In this document: positions 9,450 through 19,492 of the stretch, in pieces
How the letters are laid out: every line of letters starts with the position of its first letter
How positions within the stretch are numbered: position 1 is the first letter of the stretch
Assembly (NCBI RefSeq): GCF_024296925.1
Contig: NZ_CP101125.1
Location: 6,512,501 to 6,576,500, forward strand
DNA: 64,000 bases
Source of the DNA: Pseudomonas nunensis
Lineage (GTDB): Bacteria > Pseudomonadota > Gammaproteobacteria > Pseudomonadales > Pseudomonadaceae
Reading direction: 5' to 3'
Position numbers and translations under genes: made by a program
The notes under the pieces: model-generated
Databases searched by the model: none
What the model saw: only the letters and a program-made list of their open reading frames with translations
What the model was told of the DNA's origin: nothing

Positions 9450-11672
9450 ATGAATACCGAAGGACTCTCTGAAGTTGCAGTAAAGGAAGCTCAAGCCGTG
9501 GTCGAGCAAATCGCCGAAACACCGCCGGAGCTGGAGCCTACTCCACCCGCGGTGGTCATCGAGGCTGCGCCCGCAGTCCCGGCGATTGCCATTCCCGGCC
9601 TGGATGACAGCAGCCTGTACATCCATCGCGAGCTCTCGCAACTGCAGTTCAACATCCGCGTGCTGGAACAGGCGCTGGATGAGTCCTACCCGTTGCTGGA
9701 ACGGCTGAAATTCCTGCTGATCTTCTCCAGCAACCTGGACGAGTTCTTCGAGATTCGCGTGGCCGGCCTGAAGAAGCAGATCACCTTCGCCCGTGAACAG
9801 GCTGGCGCCGATGGCCTGCAACCGCATCAGGCCTTGGCCCGCATCAGCGAGCTGGTGCACGGTTATGTGGACCGCCAGTACGCGATCCTCAACGACATTC
9901 TGTTGCCGGAACTGGAGAAACATCAGGTCCGCTTCATCCGTCGCCGTCACTGGACGACCAAGATCAAAACCTGGGTGCGCCGCTATTTCCGCGACGAGAT
10001 CGCGCCGATCATCACCCCGATCGGCCTCGACCCGACGCACCCGTTCCCGTTGTTGGTGAACAAGAGCCTGAACTTCATCGTCGAGCTCGAAGGCATCGAC
10101 GCCTTCGGTCGCGACTCCGGCCTGGCGATCATCCCGGCGCCGCGTCTGCTGCCGCGTGTGATCAAGGTTCCGGAAGAAGTCGGTGGCCCTGGCGACAACT
10201 ATGTATTCCTGTCGTCGATGATCCACGCCCACGCCGATGACCTGTTCCAGGGCATGAAGGTGAAAGGCTGCTACCAGTTCCGCCTGACTCGAAACGCCGA
10301 CCTGGCGGTCGATACCGAAGACGTGGAAGACCTGGCCCGCGCCCTGCGCGGCGAGTTGTTCTCGCGTCGCTACGGCGATGCGGTGCGTCTGGAAGTCGCC
10401 GACACCTGCCCGAAACACCTGTCCGACTACTTGCTCAAGCAGTTCAACCTGCACGAGACCGAGCTGTATCAGGTCAACGGCCCGGTCAACCTGACCCGTC
10501 TGTTCAGCATCACCGGCCTGGACAGTCAGCGTGCGTTGCAATACCTGCCGTTCACGCCGCAGATCCCGAAACTGCTGCAGAACAGCGAGAACATTTTCAG
10601 CGTGATCAGCAAGCAGGACATCCTGCTGCTGCACCCGTTCGAGTCGTTCACCCCGGTGGTCGATTTGCTGCGTCAGGCTGCCAAGGACCCGCATGTATTG
10701 GCGGTGCGCCAGACGTTGTACCGTTCCGGCGCCAACTCGGAAATCGTCGATGCGCTGGTGGATGCCGCGCGTAACGGCAAGGAAGTCACGGCGGTGATCG
10801 AGTTGCGGGCACGGTTCGACGAAGAGTCCAACCTGCAACTGGCCAGCCGTCTGCAAGCGGCCGGTGCGGTGGTGATCTACGGCGTGGTCGGCTTCAAGAC
10901 CCACGCCAAGATGATGCTGATCCTGCGTCGTGAGGCTGGCGAGATCGTCCGCTACGCGCACTTGGGCACCGGCAACTACCACGCGGCCAACGCCCGTCTG
11001 TACACCGACTACAGCTTGCTGACCTCGGATGACGCGTTGTGCGAAGACGTCGGCAAACTGTTCAGCCAGTTGATCGGCATGGGCAAGACCCTGCGCATGA
11101 AGAAGCTGCTGCACGCGCCGTTCACGCTGAAGAAGGGCATGCTCGACATGATTGCCCGGGAGACGCAGTTCGCCCTCGAGGGCAAACCGGCGCACATCAT
11201 CGCCAAGTTCAACTCGCTGACCGATCCGAAGATCATCCGCGCGCTGTACAAGGCCAGTCAGTCCGGGGTGCGTATCGATCTGGTGGTGCGCGGCATGTGC
11301 TGCCTGCGTCCGGGCATTCCGGGGGTGTCCCACAACATCCACGTGCGCTCGATCATCGGCCGCTTCCTGGAACACACCCGGGTCTTCTACTTCCTCAACG
11401 GTGGCGAAGAGCAGATGTTCCTTTCCAGTGCGGACTGGATGGAACGCAACCTCGACAAGCGCGTCGAGACTTGCTTCCCGGTAGAAGGCAAGAAGCTGAT
11501 CATGCGGGTCAAGAAAGAGCTGGAGCTTTATCTGACCGACAACACCCACAGCTGGAGCCTGCAGTCGGACGGTCGCTACATCCGCAACACCCCGACCGGC
11601 AACCAGAACCCGCGCAGTGCCCAGGCAACCTTGCTGGAGCGGTTGGGTAGCCCGATCCTGGCCGTGCGTTAA
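9450..11672 (+). CDS. ppk: Polyphosphate kinase 1
   Basis: Ppk1 reversibly makes long-chain polyphosphate from ATP. The 740-residue protein has an N-terminal extension rich in Glu, Pro and Ala, then the helical PPK N domain ([19 protein letters not shown], about residue 55), the middle domain, and two phospholipase-D-like C-terminal domains. The region with the phosphorylated histidine is [19 protein letters not shown] near residue 500. It follows hemB closely and converges on ppx with a shared terminator between them, so synthesis and degradation genes are adjacent but not in one operon. Confidence 0.97.
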   Translation: MNTEGLSEVAVKEAQAVVEQIAETPPELEPTPPAVVIEAAPAVPAIAIPGLDDSSLYIHRELSQLQFNIRVLEQALDESYPLLERLKFLLIFSSNLDEFFEIRVAGLKKQITFAREQAGADGLQPHQALARISELVHGYVDRQYAILNDILLPELEKHQVRFIRRRHWTTKIKTWVRRYFRDEIAPIITPIGLDPTHPFPLLVNKSLNFIVELEGIDAFGRDSGLAIIPAPRLLPRVIKVPEEVGGPGDNYVFLSSMIHAHADDLFQGMKVKGCYQFRLTRNADLAVDTEDVEDLARALRGELFSRRYGDAVRLEVADTCPKHLSDYLLKQFNLHETELYQVNGPVNLTRLFSITGLDSQRALQYLPFTPQIPKLLQNSENIFSVISKQDILLLHPFESFTPVVDLLRQAAKDPHVLAVRQTLYRSGANSEIVDALVDAARNGKEVTAVIELRARFDEESNLQLASRLQAAGAVVIYGVVGFKTHAKMMLILRREAGEIVRYAHLGTGNYHAANARLYTDYSLLTSDDALCEDVGKLFSQLIGMGKTLRMKKLLHAPFTLKKGMLDMIARETQFALEGKPAHIIAKFNSLTDPKIIRALYKASQSGVRIDLVVRGMCCLRPGIPGVSHNIHVRSIIGRFLEHTRVFYFLNGGEEQMFLSSADWMERNLDKRVETCFPVEGKKLIMRVKKELELYLTDNTHSWSLQSDGRYIRNTPTGNQNPRSAQATLLERLGSPILAVR

Positions 11673-11684
11673 CACGCAACCCCA

Positions 11685-11774
11685 TGTGGGAGCGGGCTTG
11701 CTCGCGAATGCAGTGTGTCAGTCGACATTAATATTGACTGACACTCCGCTTTCGCGAGCAAGCCCGCTCCCACA
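11685..11774. repeat. REP doublet, family a
   Basis: Inverted copies with TGTGGG outermost lie immediately after the ppk stop and before the ppk/ppx terminator; the spacer contains the inverted pair GTCGACATTAATATTGAC. Confidence 0.9.
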
Positions 11775-11808
11775 AGGGGAATTGCATTGCCCGCTGAATC
11801 GCGGGCAT

Positions 11809-11838
11809 AAAAAAGGCCTTCCGAAGAAGGCCTTTTTT
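11809..11838. terminator. Bidirectional terminator between ppk and ppx
   Basis: A 9-bp stem AAGGCCTTC/GAAGGCCTT with loop CGAA is flanked by an A-run on the left and a T-run on the right. It can act for ppk on the plus strand and ppx on the minus strand. Confidence 0.9.
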
Positions 11839-11843
11839 CGTTT

Positions 11844-13346
11844 TCAGCGGACGTTAAGCGTGAACCCAACCCGCGTCAGCCATTCCGCTTCCAGCGCGAA
11901 GTCGGCCTGGGTCAGTTGGTTCTCGTCCAGCCAGTTGGCCGGGAACAGCACGTCCAGGCTGTCGCCGTTGGCACGCAAGGTGACCTGGGGCATTTCCTGG
12001 GTGCCGCGGATGTGGTGGAACAGGATCGCAAAGCGCAGCAGCACGCACAGGCGAATCAGCTTGCTGCCATCACTGCCGAAATCGGCAAACTTGTCCCGGG
12101 GAATATTGCGGCGGTGACCACGCACCAGCAGCGCGAGCATTTGCTGGTCCTCGCGGGAGAAACCGGCCAGGTCCGAGTGCTCGATCAGGTAGGCGCCGTG
12201 CTTGTGGTAGTGATAGTGGGCGATGTCGAGGCCCACTTCATGCACCTTGGCGGCCCAGCCCAGCAGCTCGCGCCAGACGCCGTCGTCGAGGTCCCAGTCC
12301 TCAGCCACTTGATCGAAGGCATGCAGCGCTTTGCGTTCAACCCGCGCTGCTTGTTCCAGATCGACGTGGTAACGCTCCATCAGCGAGCTGAGGGTGCGCT
12401 CACGCACGTCTTCGTGATGATGACGGCCCAGCAGGTCGTAGAGCACGCCTTCGCGCAGGGCGCCTTCACAGTGATCCATACGTTGCAGTTCGAGTGCATC
12501 GAAGATCGCTTCGAGAATCGCCAGGCCCGCCGGGAAGATCGCGCGACGGTCAGGCTTGATGCCTTCGAAGTCGATTTTCTCGACATCACCGAGCTTGATC
12601 AGCTTGCGCTTGAGCCAGGCCAGGCCAGTCGCATTCACTTCGCCGGTGCCGTGTCCGCCGGCCTTCAGCGCCAGGCCGATGGCGCGGATGGTGCCGGAGG
12701 AGCCGATGGCTTCATCCCAGGTCAGGCGATGCAGGGCATGCTCGATGCTCATGATCTCCAGCCGCGCTGCCGTGTACGCCTGGGCGTAACGGGCCGGGGT
12801 GACCTTGCCGTCCTTGAAATAGCGTTGGGTGTAGCTGACGCAGCCCATTTGCAGGCTTTCGCGCAGCAGCGGCTCGAAGCGTTGGCCAATGATGAATTCG
12901 GTACTGCCACCGCCGATGTCGGCCACCAGGCGCTTGCCCGGGGTGTCGGCGAGGGTGTGGGAGACGCCCAGGTAGATCAGGCGCGCTTCTTCACGGCCGG
13001 AGATGACTTCCACGGGATGGCCGAGGATTTCTTCGGCGCGGCGGATGAATTCGGCGCGGTTACGCGCTTCACGCAGGGCGTTGGTGCCGACGATCCGTAC
13101 GGCGCCGGGTGGCATACCGTTGATCAGTTGGGCAAAGCGCTTCAGGCAATCGAGCCCGCGCTGCATGGATTCTTCGTTCAACTGGCGCTCATCGTCGATG
13201 CCGGCGGCCAGTTGGACCTTTTCGCCGAGGCGCTCAAGAATACGGATTTCGCCGTTCTGGGCCTTGGCCACGACCATGTGAAAGCTGTTGGAGCCCAGGT
13301 CGATTGCGGCGATCAGGGACAGATTCTTGGCTTGGGATTGCGGCAT
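11844..13346 (-). CDS. ppx: Exopolyphosphatase
   Basis: Ppx removes terminal phosphates from polyphosphate; the family also hydrolyses pppGpp to ppGpp. The 500-residue protein has the actin-like fold signature [16 protein letters not shown] near the N-terminus, the second phosphate loop [14 protein letters not shown] near residue 140, and a C-terminal HD-like helical domain ([19 protein letters not shown]). The start is at 13346 behind an ordinary upstream region. It converges on ppk across a shared terminator. Confidence 0.96.
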   Translation of the reverse strand: MPQSQAKNLSLIAAIDLGSNSFHMVVAKAQNGEIRILERLGEKVQLAAGIDDERQLNEESMQRGLDCLKRFAQLINGMPPGAVRIVGTNALREARNRAEFIRRAEEILGHPVEVISGREEARLIYLGVSHTLADTPGKRLVADIGGGSTEFIIGQRFEPLLRESLQMGCVSYTQRYFKDGKVTPARYAQAYTAARLEIMSIEHALHRLTWDEAIGSSGTIRAIGLALKAGGHGTGEVNATGLAWLKRKLIKLGDVEKIDFEGIKPDRRAIFPAGLAILEAIFDALELQRMDHCEGALREGVLYDLLGRHHHEDVRERTLSSLMERYHVDLEQAARVERKALHAFDQVAEDWDLDDGVWRELLGWAAKVHEVGLDIAHYHYHKHGAYLIEHSDLAGFSREDQQMLALLVRGHRRNIPRDKFADFGSDGSKLIRLCVLLRFAILFHHIRGTQEMPQVTLRANGDSLDVLFPANWLDENQLTQADFALEAEWLTRVGFTLNVR

Positions 13347-13408
13347 GGTCTGGGGGTCTCGGTCGATAACCCGGACATCGTGCCACGATCAAAGGCTGGC
13401 GCCAACGC

Positions 13409-13437
13409 GTAGGAGCTGCCGAAGGCTGCGATCTTTT
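13409..13437. repeat. Single REP-like arm, family d
   Basis: GTAGGAGCTGCCGAAGGCTGCGATC resembles one arm of the long inverted repeat at 36567-36659. No inverted partner lies beside it, so it is a solitary REP. Confidence 0.55.
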
Positions 13438-13472
13438 ACCGCGGGAATATTTGCGGTGCTGCCGATGGCCTC

Positions 13473-13554
13473 TTCGCGAGCAAGCCCGCTCCCACATTTA
13501 ACCGAGTACCTCAGGAAGAACGCGGCCCACTGTGGGAGCGGGCTTGCTCGCGAA
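13473..13554. repeat. REP doublet, family a
   Basis: Inverted copies with TTCGCG outermost lie between the upstream end of ppx and the 3' end of the amino acid transporter operon. Confidence 0.88.
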
Positions 13555-13581
13555 GGCGGCCTTCCAGTCACCGGAGATCCT

Positions 13582-14319
13582 TCAGCCCGCCGCCTCAACC
13601 GTCCCGATAAAATTCGCCAACTCCACCGTCTGCGGATTCGCGAACAGAATCTTCGGATCCCCCACCTCATGCACCTTGCCCTGATGCATGAACACCAACT
13701 TATCCCCAACCTCCCGGGCAAACCTCATCTCATGGGTAACCATGATCAGCGTCATCCCTTCCTTGGCCAGCTGCCGAACCACGCTCAGCACTTCGTTGAC
13801 CAGTTCCGGGTCCAGCGCCGAGGTGATCTCGTCGCACAGCAACACCTTCGGCGACATCGCCAGGGCCCGGGCAATCGCCACGCGCTGTTGTTGGCCGCCG
13901 GACAAGCGATCGGGGAACGCATCGAACTTTTCCCCCAGTCCAACCCGCTCCAGCATCTGCCGCGCAAGCTCCGCCGCTTTCGCCTTGGGCACTTTCTGCA
14001 CCACTTGCGGCGCCAGCATCACGTTCTCGCCCACGGTCAGGTGCGGGAACAGGTTGAACTGCTGGAACACCATTCCGACTTTCTGCCGCAGGCTGCGCAG
14101 GTCGGCGCGGGCGGCGTCGAGGTATTCGCCATCGACTTCGATCACGCCATCGTTGATCGACTCCAGGCCATTGAGGGTGCGCAGCAAGGTGGATTTGCCT
14201 GAGCCGCTGCGGCCGATGATCGCCACGACCTGGCCTTCCTCGACACTCAGGTCGATGCCTTTGAGCACATGGTGGTCGCCGTAATATTTATGCAGGGCCG
14301 AAATTCTAAGCAGAGGCAT
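13582..14319 (-). CDS. Polar amino acid ABC transporter, ATP-binding protein
   Basis: This 245-residue ATPase energises the transporter encoded by the next three genes. It has Walker A GRSGSGKST, the signature LSGGQQQRVAIARALAM and Walker B LLCDEITSALDPE. The start at 14319 is chosen because GGAG lies seven bases upstream; an in-frame opening at 14346 adds nine residues without family support. The first 14 bases overlap the end of the permease gene upstream, showing translational coupling. By family it belongs to the GlnQ/HisP group that imports amino acids. Confidence 0.93.
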   Translation of the reverse strand: MPLLRISALHKYYGDHHVLKGIDLSVEEGQVVAIIGRSGSGKSTLLRTLNGLESINDGVIEVDGEYLDAARADLRSLRQKVGMVFQQFNLFPHLTVGENVMLAPQVVQKVPKAKAAELARQMLERVGLGEKFDAFPDRLSGGQQQRVAIARALAMSPKVLLCDEITSALDPELVNEVLSVVRQLAKEGMTLIMVTHEMRFAREVGDKLVFMHQGKVHEVGDPKILFANPQTVELANFIGTVEAAG

Positions 14320-14956
14320 GCAGTCTCCTTTCCAGGTAGCGCGCACTGAGGGACAAGGGGTAGCAGAGCAGGAAGTAACCGAGGGCGACGAGGCCGTAGA
14401 CCATGAACGGTTCGAAGGTCGCGTTGGCGAGCATGCCGCCGGTCTTGGTCAGTTCGGTGAAGCCGATGATCGAGGTGACGGCGGTGCCTTTGACCACTTG
14501 CACCGAGAAGCCCACGGTCGGCGCCACGGCGATGCGCAGGGCTTGCGGCAGGATCACGTAGCGCAACTGCTCCAGCGGGTTGAGCGCCAGGCTCGACGAA
14601 GCTTCCCACTGACCGTTGGGGATCGAATCGACGCAACCGCGCCAGATCTCCGCCAGGTAAGCGCTGGTGAACAGCGTCAGCGCCACTGCCGCGGCCATCC
14701 ACGGTGAAATCTCCACGCCGGCCAACGCCACGCCGAAGAACACCAGGAACAACTGCATCAGCAGCGGCGTGCCCTGGAACAGTTCGATGTAGGTCCGGGC
14801 AAAGCTGCGGGGGAAGGTCTTTTTCGAAATGCGCATGACCATGATCAGCAAACCGATCACGCCACCGCCGATAAACGCCACCAGCGACAGCGCCAGGGTC
14901 CATTGCAGGCCCGTGAGCAGGTTGCGCAGGATGTCCCAAAAAGTGAAATCGCTCAT
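14306..14956 (-). CDS. Amino acid ABC transporter permease
   Basis: This 216-residue membrane protein of the HisM/GlnP family begins MSDFTFWDILRNLLTGLQWT and has about five transmembrane helices with the EAA-loop region NPLEQLRYVILPQALRIAVAP. The start at 14956 is preferred over 15025 because it overlaps the stop of the upstream permease as ATGA and has GGAG upstream. It should pair with the permease of 14953-15621 to form the membrane channel. Confidence 0.92.
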   Translation of the reverse strand: MSDFTFWDILRNLLTGLQWTLALSLVAFIGGGVIGLLIMVMRISKKTFPRSFARTYIELFQGTPLLMQLFLVFFGVALAGVEISPWMAAAVALTLFTSAYLAEIWRGCVDSIPNGQWEASSSLALNPLEQLRYVILPQALRIAVAPTVGFSVQVVKGTAVTSIIGFTELTKTGGMLANATFEPFMVYGLVALGYFLLCYPLSLSARYLERRLHASA

Positions 14957-15621
14957 TGGCTGCTCCGCGAAATGTAGCGCCGGCCGATCCAGTTCAGCAG
15001 TTGGCGGATCATCAGCGCCATGCACAGGTAGATCAGCGTGGTCAGCGCGTAGGTTTCAAAGGCGCGGAAGTTGCGCGACTGGATGAAGTTGGCGGCGAAG
15101 CTCAACTCTTCGGTGGCGATCTGCGAGCAGACCGCCGAGCCGAGCATGACGATGATGATCTGGCTGCTCAGAGCCGGCCAGACCTTGCCCAGCGCCGGCA
15201 GCAAGACCACGTGACGGAAGGCTTCGAAACGGCTCATCGCCAGCGCGGCGGCGGCTTCCAGCTGACCCCTGGGGATCGCCTGGATGCCGGCACGGATGAT
15301 CTCGGTCGAATAAGCCCCGAGGTTGATCACCATCGCCAGCACCGCTGCCTGCCATTCGGAAATCTGCACGCCCAGGGACGGCAGGCCGAAGAAGATGAAG
15401 AACAACTGCACCAGGAACGGCGTGTTGCGGATCAGCTCGACGTAGACGCCGAAGATCGCCGAGAACGGGCGGATGTTCCACGCCCGCACCAGCGCTCCGA
15501 CGATGCCCAGGCCCACCCCGAACACCGCACCGATAGCCGTCAGTTCAAGGGTGAACAGCGCACCGCGCAACAGCAGGTCGGTGTTTTGCACCACCGGAAG
15601 AAAATCGAACTGGTAAGCCAT
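14953..15621 (-). CDS. Amino acid ABC transporter permease
   Basis: This 222-residue protein is the second HisM/GlnP-type permease of the operon, with YVELIRNTPFLVQLFFIFFG and an EAA loop around MSRFEAFRHVVLLPALGKVW. The two permeases are paralogues that probably form a heterodimer. It lies 21 bases after the stop of the binding-protein gene and overlaps the next permease start by four bases. Confidence 0.93.
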   Translation of the reverse strand: MAYQFDFLPVVQNTDLLLRGALFTLELTAIGAVFGVGLGIVGALVRAWNIRPFSAIFGVYVELIRNTPFLVQLFFIFFGLPSLGVQISEWQAAVLAMVINLGAYSTEIIRAGIQAIPRGQLEAAAALAMSRFEAFRHVVLLPALGKVWPALSSQIIIVMLGSAVCSQIATEELSFAANFIQSRNFRAFETYALTTLIYLCMALMIRQLLNWIGRRYISRSSQ

Positions 15622-15642
15622 AAATAGTCTCCTGCGCGACGA

Positions 15643-16428
15643 TCAGAGATCGGCCGGCAGCGGCTCTTTCAGCCAGGTCAGGGCGTTTTTCTCCAGCGAA
15701 CCGTCGGTCTTGGCGGTGGCGAGGATCTGGTTGACCTTGTCCAGCAGCGCCGGCTCGTTCTTGTTCACGCCGATGTAGACCGGCGAATCCTTGAGCTTCA
15801 CTTTCAGCGCCGGCACGCGTTTCGGATTTTTCTCGCTGATGGCGACCATCACCACGTTACCGCTGGCGATCAGGTCAACCTGGCCGGCGAGGTAGGCGGC
15901 GATGGTCGAGTTGTTGTCTTCGAAGCGCTTGATGGTCGCGCCTTCCGGAGCGACTTTGGTCAGCTCGATGTCTTCGATGGCGCCACGGGTGACGCTGATG
16001 GTTTTGCCCTTGAGGTCGTCCAGGCCCTTGATCGCGGCGTCTGGCGGACCGAACACGGCGAGGTAGAACGGTGCGTAGGCGCGGGAGAAGTCGATGACTT
16101 TTTCGCGCTCAGGGTTTTTGCCTAGGCTGGAAATCACCAGGTCGACCTTGCCGGTGGTCAGGAATGGAATGCGGTTGGTGCTGTTGACCGGGGTCAGTTC
16201 GAGTTTGACCTTGAGCTGGTCGGCAAGCAGCTTGGCGGTGTCGATGTCCAGGCCGCGAGGTTTCATGTCCGGGCCGACCGAGCCGAACGGCGGGAAGTCC
16301 TGGGGCACGGCGACCTTGAGGGTGCCGCGCTTGACCACATCCTCCAGACCGTCGGCGTGGGCGGGTGCCTGGCTCAGCATCAGGCTGGCAAACAGGGCAG
16401 CGAGGAGGGCGCTGTAACGCTGGATCAT
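15643..16428 (-). CDS. Amino acid ABC transporter substrate-binding protein
   Basis: This 261-residue periplasmic protein has a Sec signal peptide ending ALAHADG-like (QAPAHADG, about residue 26) and the family 3 solute-binding fold: LKVAVPQDFPPFG, RGLDIDTAKLLADQLKVKLE and VDLVISSLGKNPEREKVIDF. The start at 16428 has GGAG upstream; the longer open frame to 16872 is non-coding in character. The ligand is probably a polar amino acid, but the exact one cannot be read. It is the first gene of a four-gene operon divergent from a FadR-type regulator. Confidence 0.93.
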   Translation of the reverse strand: MIQRYSALLAALFASLMLSQAPAHADGLEDVVKRGTLKVAVPQDFPPFGSVGPDMKPRGLDIDTAKLLADQLKVKLELTPVNSTNRIPFLTTGKVDLVISSLGKNPEREKVIDFSRAYAPFYLAVFGPPDAAIKGLDDLKGKTISVTRGAIEDIELTKVAPEGATIKRFEDNNSTIAAYLAGQVDLIASGNVVMVAISEKNPKRVPALKVKLKDSPVYIGVNKNEPALLDKVNQILATAKTDGSLEKNALTWLKEPLPADL

Positions 16429-16542
16429 GGCAAATCTCCGAATCGGCGAGAAGTGATTTCTGCGGTTCGACAGAGCACGGGCCATGCCAACATAGGGATT
16501 ACGCGGCGGCAGGCCACGGTTTTGCTGGTTTTGATCGGTCTT

Positions 16543-16557
16543 ACTGGTCTGAACAGT
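16543..16557. promoter_or_regulatory. Candidate operator of the divergent FadR-type regulator
   Basis: ACTGGTCTGAACAGT is a 15-base inverted repeat with one mismatched pair, lying in the 256-base divergent region between the amino acid transporter operon and the GntR/FadR regulator. FadR-family regulators bind short palindromes of this size, so it is a plausible operator; there is no direct evidence. Confidence 0.4.
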
Positions 16558-16684
16558 CAGGTCACATTTCGCACCTCGATAGCGCATCGCGTTGAAGCAC
16601 CGAACCCCCGTGGGGCACGACTTGCCGGACGCGGCGAATAGCTTTACAACTAGCCGTTCATTGGCCTGGTTCGTCTGAAAAACC

Positions 16685-17392
16685 ATGAATTCGATCTCTC
16701 GCGCCGTACCTGAAGTGGCGCTGCAAGCTATCCGCAAACTGATTACCGAGCAGGGCTTCGGGCCGGGGGATGCCTTGCCTTCGCAACGGGACCTGGCGGT
16801 GCAATTGGGGGTCAGCCGGGCGTCATTGCGCGAGGCGTTGTCGTCCCTGAGTGCGCTGGGGGTGATCAGCATCCAGCCGGGTAAAGGTGTGTTCGTGCAG
16901 TCGCCGGTGGATTTGCCTCGGGGCGATGCGGCGGCGAGTTGGCCGTTCGCGGCTCAGGCGTCGCCGCTGGATATCTTTCAATTGCGCTATGCCCTGGAAG
17001 GTTTCGCTGCGGGCCTGGCGGCAGTGACTCTGACTACTGACGAGCTTGATGCGCTGGAAGACAACGTGGCCGCCATGCGCAACGAACTGAAGGCCGGCGA
17101 CTTCGACGCGGCGGCGCGGCTGGACTTCGAATTTCACCGGCGCATCCTGTTGGCCAGCGGTAATCAGGCGATGTTGAGCATCCTGACGGCGCGCTCCGAC
17201 ATTTTTCTGGAGAGTCAGAAGCTACCGTTCATCCGGGCCGAGCGGGCCATGGAAACCTGGCAGGAACACCGCAAAATCCTCCGCGCACTGGCGCGACGCT
17301 CGTCCGCCGCCGCGCAGAAGGCGATGCAGGAACATGTGCGCAATGCGGCGCTGCGCACCGGAATTGCCTTCGTCGCTCCCGCCACCTCGTGA
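16685..17392 (+). CDS. GntR-family regulator, FadR subfamily
   Basis: This 235-residue protein has an N-terminal winged helix (ALPSQRDLAVQLGVSRASLREALSSLSALGVISIQPGKGVFV, residues about 28-70) and a C-terminal all-helical FCD ligand domain (DFEFHRRILLASGNQ near 145). FCD metal-ligand residues are likely Asp and His in DFEFHRR. It is transcribed divergently from the amino acid transporter, which it probably regulates in response to a small carboxylate or amino acid. The effector is unknown. Confidence 0.92.
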   Translation: MNSISRAVPEVALQAIRKLITEQGFGPGDALPSQRDLAVQLGVSRASLREALSSLSALGVISIQPGKGVFVQSPVDLPRGDAAASWPFAAQASPLDIFQLRYALEGFAAGLAAVTLTTDELDALEDNVAAMRNELKAGDFDAAARLDFEFHRRILLASGNQAMLSILTARSDIFLESQKLPFIRAERAMETWQEHRKILRALARRSSAAAQKAMQEHVRNAALRTGIAFVAPATS

Positions 17393-17470
17393 CTTGAGCT
17401 ATACCCAAACTCATGGACCACCATAGCGAGACTCAATCATCTGCACCTTCCTGAACGAGGGAAGGGCGGC

Positions 17471-17476
17471 TATGAT
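17471..17476 (+). promoter_or_regulatory. Possible -10 element of the trxA promoter
   Basis: TATGAT lies 37 bases before the trxA ATG, with TTCCTG 17 bases further upstream as a weak -35. The call rests on spacing and the strong -10 only. Confidence 0.4.
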
Positions 17477-17512
17477 GGGCCACGTTTTTTTGCTTACAAC
17501 CTGGAGACTTCC

Positions 17513-17842
17513 ATGAGCAGCGATCTTATCAAACACGTTAGCGACGCTAGCTTCGAGGCCGACGTACTCAAGGCCGAAGGCGCTGTACTGGTCGACTACT
17601 GGGCTGAATGGTGCGGCCCTTGCAAAATGATCGCTCCTGTTCTGGACGAAATTGCAGAGACTTACAAAGGCAAGCTGACCATTGCCAAACTGAACATCGA
17701 CGAAAACCAGGAAACCCCGGCCAAGCATGGCGTGCGTGGTATTCCTACCCTGATGCTGTTCAAGAACGGCAACGTGGAAGCGACCAAGGTTGGCGCGCTG
17801 TCCAAGTCGCAACTGGCTGCATTCCTCGACGCCAACATCTAA
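17513..17842 (+). CDS. trxA: Thioredoxin 1
   Basis: This 109-residue cytosolic protein is the general disulfide reductant, itself reduced by thioredoxin reductase. The redox site is [12 protein letters not shown] around residue 33, with the cis-proline region [14 protein letters not shown] near 75. CTGGAG sits upstream of the ATG. An intrinsic terminator follows the stop at once, so it is monocistronic and separate from rho despite adjacency. Confidence 0.98.
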   Translation: MSSDLIKHVSDASFEADVLKAEGAVLVDYWAEWCGPCKMIAPVLDEIAETYKGKLTIAKLNIDENQETPAKHGVRGIPTLMLFKNGNVEATKVGALSKSQLAAFLDANI

Positions 17843-17856
17843 GTCGGCGACGTTGT

Positions 17857-17888
17857 AAAAAAAGCCCCGCATATTGCGGGGCTTTTTG
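17857..17888 (+). terminator. Intrinsic terminator of trxA
   Basis: AAGCCCCGC and GCGGGGCTT form a stem around loop ATATT, with T-run following. The A-run on the left would also allow minus-strand activity. Confidence 0.93.
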
Positions 17889-17929
17889 CATATTCAGGGC
17901 TAGACGCTCCGAAACTCAGGTGGTACATT

Positions 17930-18084
17930 CGGCCCCGCACTGGTTTCTCCACTGCCCCCTGCTAGCCGTCGCCGACGCACTCCTTTTCGAATAAGTACGC
18001 GATCCTGTCGCCTTCTCTGCGGCGCGGCCTCATTAAGCCAAAAGCTTAATTTCCCCCCTCCATAAATGATTACGTCATTCCTAT
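17930..18084 (+). promoter_or_regulatory. rho leader (probable Pseudomon-Rho RNA motif)
   Basis: The leader upstream of rho in Pseudomonas contains a published conserved RNA structure (Pseudomon-Rho motif). This region fits by position and has a perfect 7-bp hairpin ATTAAGC/GCTTAAT at 18032-18050 with a five-base loop, followed by a C-rich run and no obvious Shine-Dalgarno before the ATG. I assign it by context; the exact covariance match was not tested. Confidence 0.55.
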
Positions 18085-19344
<1,260 letters not shown>

Positions 19345-19362
19345 GACGGTTTTCCAACCGCT

Positions 19363-19396
19363 AAAAATGGCGTCCTTCGGGGCGCCATTTTTTTTT
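19363..19396 (+). terminator. Intrinsic terminator of rho
   Basis: AAATGGCGTCC pairs with GGGCGCCATTT around a TTCG tetraloop (one wobble pair), followed by nine or more T residues. Confidence 0.93.
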
Positions 19397-19492
19397 GCAA
19401 AAAAAGGGGAGGTTTACGACTAGGGTTGGTCTGTAAACAAACGAAATGGGCCGACGAGCCCAGAACTTTAATCTGACTGGCATTTTCTGTTT

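Noticed and set aside
11916..13412. 498-residue open frame opposite ppx
   Set aside because: It lies entirely antisense to ppx with the composition of a shadow frame.
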